Source: Chimonanthus salicifolius
Taxonomy: Eukaryota; Streptophyta; Magnoliopsida; Laurales; Calycanthaceae
DNA: 64,000 nt
Direction: 5' to 3'
Assembly: GCA_013350335.1 (NCBI GenBank)
Contig: CM023534.1
Coordinates: forward strand, 11,995,542 to 12,059,541
Below are positions 59,501 to 64,000 of this stretch, piece by piece. Under the pieces are notes generated by a model that worked only from the letters and a program-made list of their open reading frames with translations, was not told where the DNA came from and did not search any database. The translations under genes were made by a program, and so were the position numbers. How positions within the stretch are numbered: position 1 is the first letter of the stretch; the number at the start of each line of letters is the position of its first letter.

Positions 59501-60784
59501 ACTATGAAAATATCATGGTTCATTTATTTCCTGAGGCCTAGTTTGATGGTCGTTGCAAATTGTAGTACTAAGACTATGGCGCTGCATTGACAACTGGAAT
59601 AGGGGGAAAATGGAGCTCTGTGCTTTTTCTCAGTGGACACCTTGGTTCCCACTGGTTGAGGCCACCAATTTTGCATTGACTACCAGCCTTCGTTACCGCG
59701 TGGATAGCCTCCATGCACCAGTCACTATATTTCTATAAATGCAATCTCATTCTTGGTTGAAGATGATCCTTAACCTGTAATTTATTCTTAAACAGGAATC
59801 TCTGGACAATATTACTCTCTTCTCAGTAATTACAATCATGTCATTTTTTCTATTAGCCCCTGTAACTCTAGTGATGGAAGGTGTGAAGGTCACTCCTTCA
59901 TACCTACAATCTGCTGTAAGGACTACCTTCACTACTTTCAAATTATTCTTTTAATACAAATTTGTTGTGAGGGAAGCATCTTACATGAGAATTCTTTTGT
60001 TGTTCACTTTTTTTAGGGCCTGAATATTAATCAAGTGTATACCAGATCACTCCTAGCTGCTCTCTGTTTCCATGCCTATCAGCAGGTATGTCCCAACAAA
60101 TAGTTTTTCTCATATTTTTTGTCCTAAGTTCCTATGCTTTTGTCTCTGGTATCTGACATATACTCTAAATTCCTTGCAGGTTTCTTATATGATATTGGCG
60201 AGGGTATCACCGGTCACCCATTCTGTAGGCAATTGTGTGAAGCGGGTCGTGGTCATTGTGACCTCAGTTCTCTTCTTCAAGTCCACTGTCTCACCAATCA
60301 ATTCACTTGGTAATTTCCTCTTTACCTGTTCACTGACAGTGGTAAATATTCAGTTAGTAATATAGGTTCAGTGTCTTGAGGAATTTTACAATGTTTTTTA
60401 GGATAAAAAGCCTTTGTGTATTATGCGTGTCTCTATATTGAGATGGTGAATTTCAAATTCTAAATTTTGATACCTCTGGTTAGAATTTGGAATTTGTTCA
60501 TAATGTTATATGGATCATGTTAATATCCCATTTAAAAAATAAACATTTTTAAACACATTAATATAAGAGTTATGTAGGGCCTACTTTTCATCATTAGAAC
60601 TTTTGAATATCAATATTCTCAATTTTTATCTCGGCCACCTCGACTTAGACTCAACCGAGTGATGAAATGTCAGAATTTCAAAATGTCATTTACAAGTGAT
60701 GGCCTGATTGCAGGAACGGGAATTGCACTGGCTGGGGTGTTTCTGTATTCTAGGGTGAAGCAGATAAAGCCAAAGAAGGCGTAA
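53595..60784 (+). CDS. PPT: Phosphoenolpyruvate/phosphate translocator (plastid envelope), nine exons
   Basis: Exons 53595-53975, 58287-58409, 58505-58657, 59166-59251, 59398-59482, 59796-59915, 60017-60085, 60180-60309 and 60714-60784 join in frame to 405 residues, the usual PPT length. Residues 1 to about 90 are a Ser/Pro/Arg-rich chloroplast transit peptide. Then [20 protein letters not shown] and [14 protein letters not shown] begin the transporter, with multiple hydrophobic helices, [16 protein letters not shown], and [20 protein letters not shown] then [15 protein letters not shown], hallmarks of the pPT family PPT branch. It exchanges cytosolic PEP for phosphate across the inner envelope, feeding the shikimate pathway. 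Exon 4 begins with TTG(Leu). Intron 1 is 4.3 kb with repeats and a LINE. Confidence 0.95.
55167..55695. repeat. Tandem repeats, units of about 166 and 179 bp
   Basis: GATATATGTATATTT...TCAAATAAACATAATGTAAT recurs at 55167, 55333 and 55512. Units two and three share an additional 75-bp part (CTCACTATCAATTAAATAATG, GAGGCTTCAA). Confidence 0.85.
55757..55990. repeat. Tandem duplication, 128-bp unit
   Basis: ATGATTAACCCAT...ATTGTCATTCTGATTG...CTCTTTGAAACCAATT occurs at 55757 and 55885 with few changes. Confidence 0.85.
56690..57419 (-). pseudogene. RTE-clade LINE reverse transcriptase fragment, antisense in PPT intron 1
   Basis: Minus-strand translation shows [46 protein letters not shown] and [10 protein letters not shown], the ordered motifs of RTE reverse transcriptase. 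The catalytic FADD reads FAGD. About 200 bp on, [12 protein letters not shown] is the later RTE motif. Frameshifts and missing parts show it is dead. Confidence 0.8.
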
Positions 60785-62279
60785 GAGCAATGGGCCATGC
60801 CTGGTAACACGGCCAAGCAAAAGCAGTATTGTTTTCTTCAGTTTTTGTGTGTGTATTTGCAGTGTAGAACCAACTTTCCGAATGTTATTCTTTTTTCCGC
60901 TTTGCTTTTGCAATTTTCCAGCGGAACATTAGACACAAGTTTCCTAATTTCCACCATATGGAGTTTATGATTGCATTCATACTTTTCATTTTTCTTTTTA
61001 TTGACAAAAGTGTTCAGAGTCTACCCGATTAATCTTTAGGACTATGCAAGTTTCTTTATCTGTACACATATACACGTTTGCTCACTTTTTCTATAATCAT
61101 GGATCTAATGGAAAGATCTCTAATTTACTATATAGTTTACAAAAATTACTTAGATCAAATGAATTAAATTGTTTTTAAAAGCTACAAAAGTTTAAAGATT
61201 AATAATAAATTTAAGTGATTAAATTTTTAAGAGCTTAAAAAAAATATGATTGATCCAATAAAAGCTATTTATGTGATTATTTAGTCAAGCGTAGTCTTAT
61301 CAAATCACTGAATGAGGGTAAATGGGTGGGTGATTGTATCTTAATGCTGAGGCATGTCGCAGGGTCTAGTTTGACAGTAGCCCTATCCCTAGCTTTGTGG
61401 GATTTGGATAGGGGTGGAGTCTTTGTCTGATTCATTGTTTTTTGATCCAATTCATATTCTGGCCTCTTTCAACTCTTTCATAGCTCAATTCATTTTTAAT
61501 TTGAATTAATCAACTTTGGTTGGTTTAAATTAGATTAGCGTTTAACTCGTCTAATTAAATAGATAATTGGATATATTTACACATGCATTCTCTCTTAAGA
61601 GTGAATTTGTACTTAGACTTGGTACAGATAGCCAATGGATGTCACTTGGGCTTACATGATATGTAGGTTTAAAAGATGTTTGCTTATATATATCTTAATT
61701 AGATAAAAGAAGTTATGCTTTTTAAAGTCTTCAAACTTTACATCATTTTATGGTAAAAATGACATAGATATGTAGGTTTAAAAGGTGTTTGTTTATATAT
61801 ATCTTAATTAGATAAAAGAAGCTATGTTTTTTAAAGTCTTCAAACTTTACATCATTTCATGGTAAAAATTCATTATGTTAGTTCTACGAGTTTAAAAGTC
61901 AAATTGAGCACTAATGCAATTGAAGAGGAGTAAGTAGGTCTCAAGGGAGAATTGAATCTATAAAGTGTACTATGAACTCTACAAATCAAATTTTGCATGA
62001 AAGTCTCGTGAGAACAGTTTTTAGAGAATATCTATGAGTTTGGTCAACCGTGTTTCCTATAAAATGCTCATATAGTGGGAGCTCTATATGATGCCCATAT
62101 ATGATTATGGGATTGTGCAGTTTTGATAGATCTTAGTGTATATATGCTTATGAAAAATTAGCTTGATTGAAAGGCTTTAACCATGGGATAGAACTTGATA
62201 AAATTGCACCTTTCTTTATTGATGATTTTTAGGTCTTTCAAAATTATGATTAGAGTTGTTTGCTTAAGTTAATTTTATA
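60785..62279. other. PPT 3' UTR and intergenic DNA
   Basis: The first 200 bp are presumably 3' UTR. No other gene recognised. Confidence 0.4.
61660..61872. repeat. Tandem duplication, about 109-bp unit
   Basis: ATATGTAGGTTTAAAAG.TGTTTG.TTATATATATCTTAATTAGATAAAAGAAG recurs at 61660 and 61769, both followed by CTTCAAACTTTACATCATTT. Confidence 0.9.
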
Positions 62280-62465
62280 CTCCCTCTGTCCCAATTTAGT
62301 TGTCTTATATAGATTTTGAGATTGTCCCAAAATAGTTGTCCCATTTATATTGGAGTAGCATAAAATGTGTTGAAAATAGATGAGATCACATGAAAGCCTT
62401 ATATCGAGAGTTCCTTAAAAAATACAAATATTTCAAATTAGACAACTAAAATGGAACGGATGGAG
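62280..62465. mobile_element. Stowaway-like MITE
   Basis: Starts CTCCCTCTGTCCCAATTTAG and ends GACAACTAAAATGGAACGGATGGAG as inverted repeats, with TA at 62278-62279 and 62466-62467. 186 bp. Confidence 0.8.
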
Positions 62466-62467
62466 TA

Positions 62468-63673
62468 TATATTTATATACATATATAAATCTTTCAAACA
62501 CATTCTACCTTATGATCATAGGTAGATTCCACATGAAAATCCTACTATAAGAACACTTTATGAAGCCATATATATACATATATAGTATTGGTATACTTAG
62601 AAAGAAGAAGCATTTATAAAAATTAGTCTCCACTACTAAAGTATAAAATGAGAAACGTGTGTTTATATATAGAATTTGGATAATTCAAGTGAGTTGGATT
62701 ATACAAAACATGACACTAGTCTAAATTAAATTAAAAGGCGCGGACTATTCCACATTCAAATGAATTGAGTTAGCCCCCTCTTATTTTTTGAGTCAAATTA
62801 GCCCGGGTGAAGTTGCACTCCTAGTTTTATGGGTGAGACAATTCTTGTCCTTCTCTTAATAATAATAATTTCAATGAGATGATTTTTTAATTACGGAAGA
62901 ATATCATTATATATATATATAGGACCTAATAAAGTAATATAATATATAATCATACATACATGGTTGTAAATGGGCCACAAAATTTGATGCGCTTCATGCG
63001 GTTTTTATAATATCTTGAACCCTATTATTTATTTAAAATGAGCCAAGCCCACCTTGTTGGTCAATGCAAATGTTTAACCTTGTTTTGGTTTAAACCTTGC
63101 CACTTTCAAGTTGGGGCTTGGGTCAGGCAGGTCAGGTTTTATCCAACTTGCACTGAGATGCAACCTTGTTATAAAGGGGCACACATAAAAAAGAAGAAGA
63201 AGAAGAAGAGATGGGCCATTAAAGAATTAGACCTAGGTTACAGAGAATAATATAATGAATGGTTTGTGGTTTTTTTATGAGAAGACAGCAGACAACTCAA
63301 ATGTGGACATAGTTTCATTTTGTTAGGTAGAGGGCGAAATCTGTGGCTTAGGGGTTATAAAAGGATTCATCAAAATGCCTTGCTGGTCTTGTAGGATGTA
63401 AGAGAGTGTGAATGAAATCGAATCTTAGATTCCTACTTAATATTGAAGATGAGATTAATCTCATGAGTATGTGTAAACCTCCTAATCCACACACATTAAA
63501 TAAGCCTATGAAAAGTAACTTCATAGAGAATGACTCAAAAGAATTTGAGCATGAATCGAATATAAGACTTCTCCTTGTGAAAAGAGTTTCTTAACTATTA
63601 GGCTAATTTCCTTTGAGCGTGAATCGAAAGTTGACCTTAGATTTTTTTTATAACTTGGTTATCCCAATGGAAC

Positions 63674-63705
<32 letters not shown>

Positions 63706-64000
63706 AAATCATCTACAACCTTGTATATTAAATAAGTCCGAAAAAATTGGCCAGTTGAATAAGTGGATGAGACTCTAATGCAGAAAAATGGTTCCCTCCA
63801 GCTTGGAGAAATTTGAAAGAGGCATCAGGTAGAGGGTGCAAGATGGAGTCAAAAGTACTTTTTAGGCAGGATCTATAGGTTGATAATAGGCCCCTACTTG
63901 TGGCTTTTCCTTCTCTCTATGCAATTCCTAGTTAGTGGCAGTATATGGTCCGACATTGCTTAGACACAAAGATGAAGAGAATACTACTTTGGAGTTTGGA
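62468..64000. other. Intergenic DNA to the window edge
   Basis: No gene recognised. A (TA)13 microsatellite lies at 63680-63705 and a SINE relic at about 63540-63620 (GAGCATGAATCGAATATAAGA...). Confidence 0.4.
63540..63620 (-). mobile_element. SINE head relic, minus strand
   Basis: GAGCATGAATCGAATATAAGACTTCTCC...AAAGAGTTTCTTAACTATTAGGCTAATTTCCTTT parallels GAGCGTGAATCGAACTCAAGACCTCCC of the copy at 3455-3625; the tail is missing. Confidence 0.35.

Overview
This is nuclear DNA from a flowering plant. The genes have many GT-AG introns, and the proteins are plant-type: a 501-residue IMP dehydrogenase, a MYB-CC transcription factor of the APL type, and a plastid phosphoenolpyruvate/phosphate translocator with a transit peptide. 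The intergenic DNA is AT-rich and packed with small plant transposons. I cannot name the species from sequence alone. Exon boundaries and alignments below were made by eye.

Layout. 1-6.9 kb: no recognisable gene; LINE scraps, two SINE-like copies and a Tourist-like MITE. 6.9-19.4 kb: a tandem duplication carrying two copies of the 20S proteasome alpha-3 (alpha type-4) gene on the minus strand. Copy 1 (6928-7683) keeps its 5' leader intron and upstream exon. Copy 2 (15322-16077) has an intact frame but has lost its leader exon and promoter. A roughly 4.1-kb inverted-ended element, itself carrying a three-LTR TRIM array and an exon-like gene scrap, sits between them. 19.4-25 kb: a complete second TRIM, three neighbouring tandem duplications and a fold-back element. 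25.1-33.8 kb: IMPDH (four exons, one 5.5-kb intron). 33.8-38 kb: an LTR-retrotransposon remnant and a MITE. 38.1-40 kb: an APL-like MYB-CC gene (six exons) with a TRIM in intron 3 and a hAT MITE in intron 5. 40-51 kb: MITEs, a large nested inverted repeat at 46.1-47.7 kb, no gene. 51.7-53.5 kb: an inverted-repeat element carrying an unidentified minus-strand ORF, ending 136 bp before the start codon of the PPT gene. 53.6-60.8 kb: PPT (nine exons). 60.8-64 kb: noncoding, with one Stowaway-like MITE.

The four host functions (protein degradation, guanine nucleotide synthesis, phloem-type transcriptional control, plastid PEP import) have no obvious link; this is ordinary plant gene order, not an operon. 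The most unusual content is the mobile DNA. There is a hAT-type MITE family made largely of the 10-bp palindrome ATCGGCCGAT (eight copies, seven with recognisable 8-bp target duplications). A second hAT MITE family is built of GGGTCGGGT; one copy has a matching empty site in the window. Three TRIM families with different LTRs each seem to carry a short 6-nt-loop hairpin just before the polypurine tract. Two large fold-back repeats could make double-stranded RNA.
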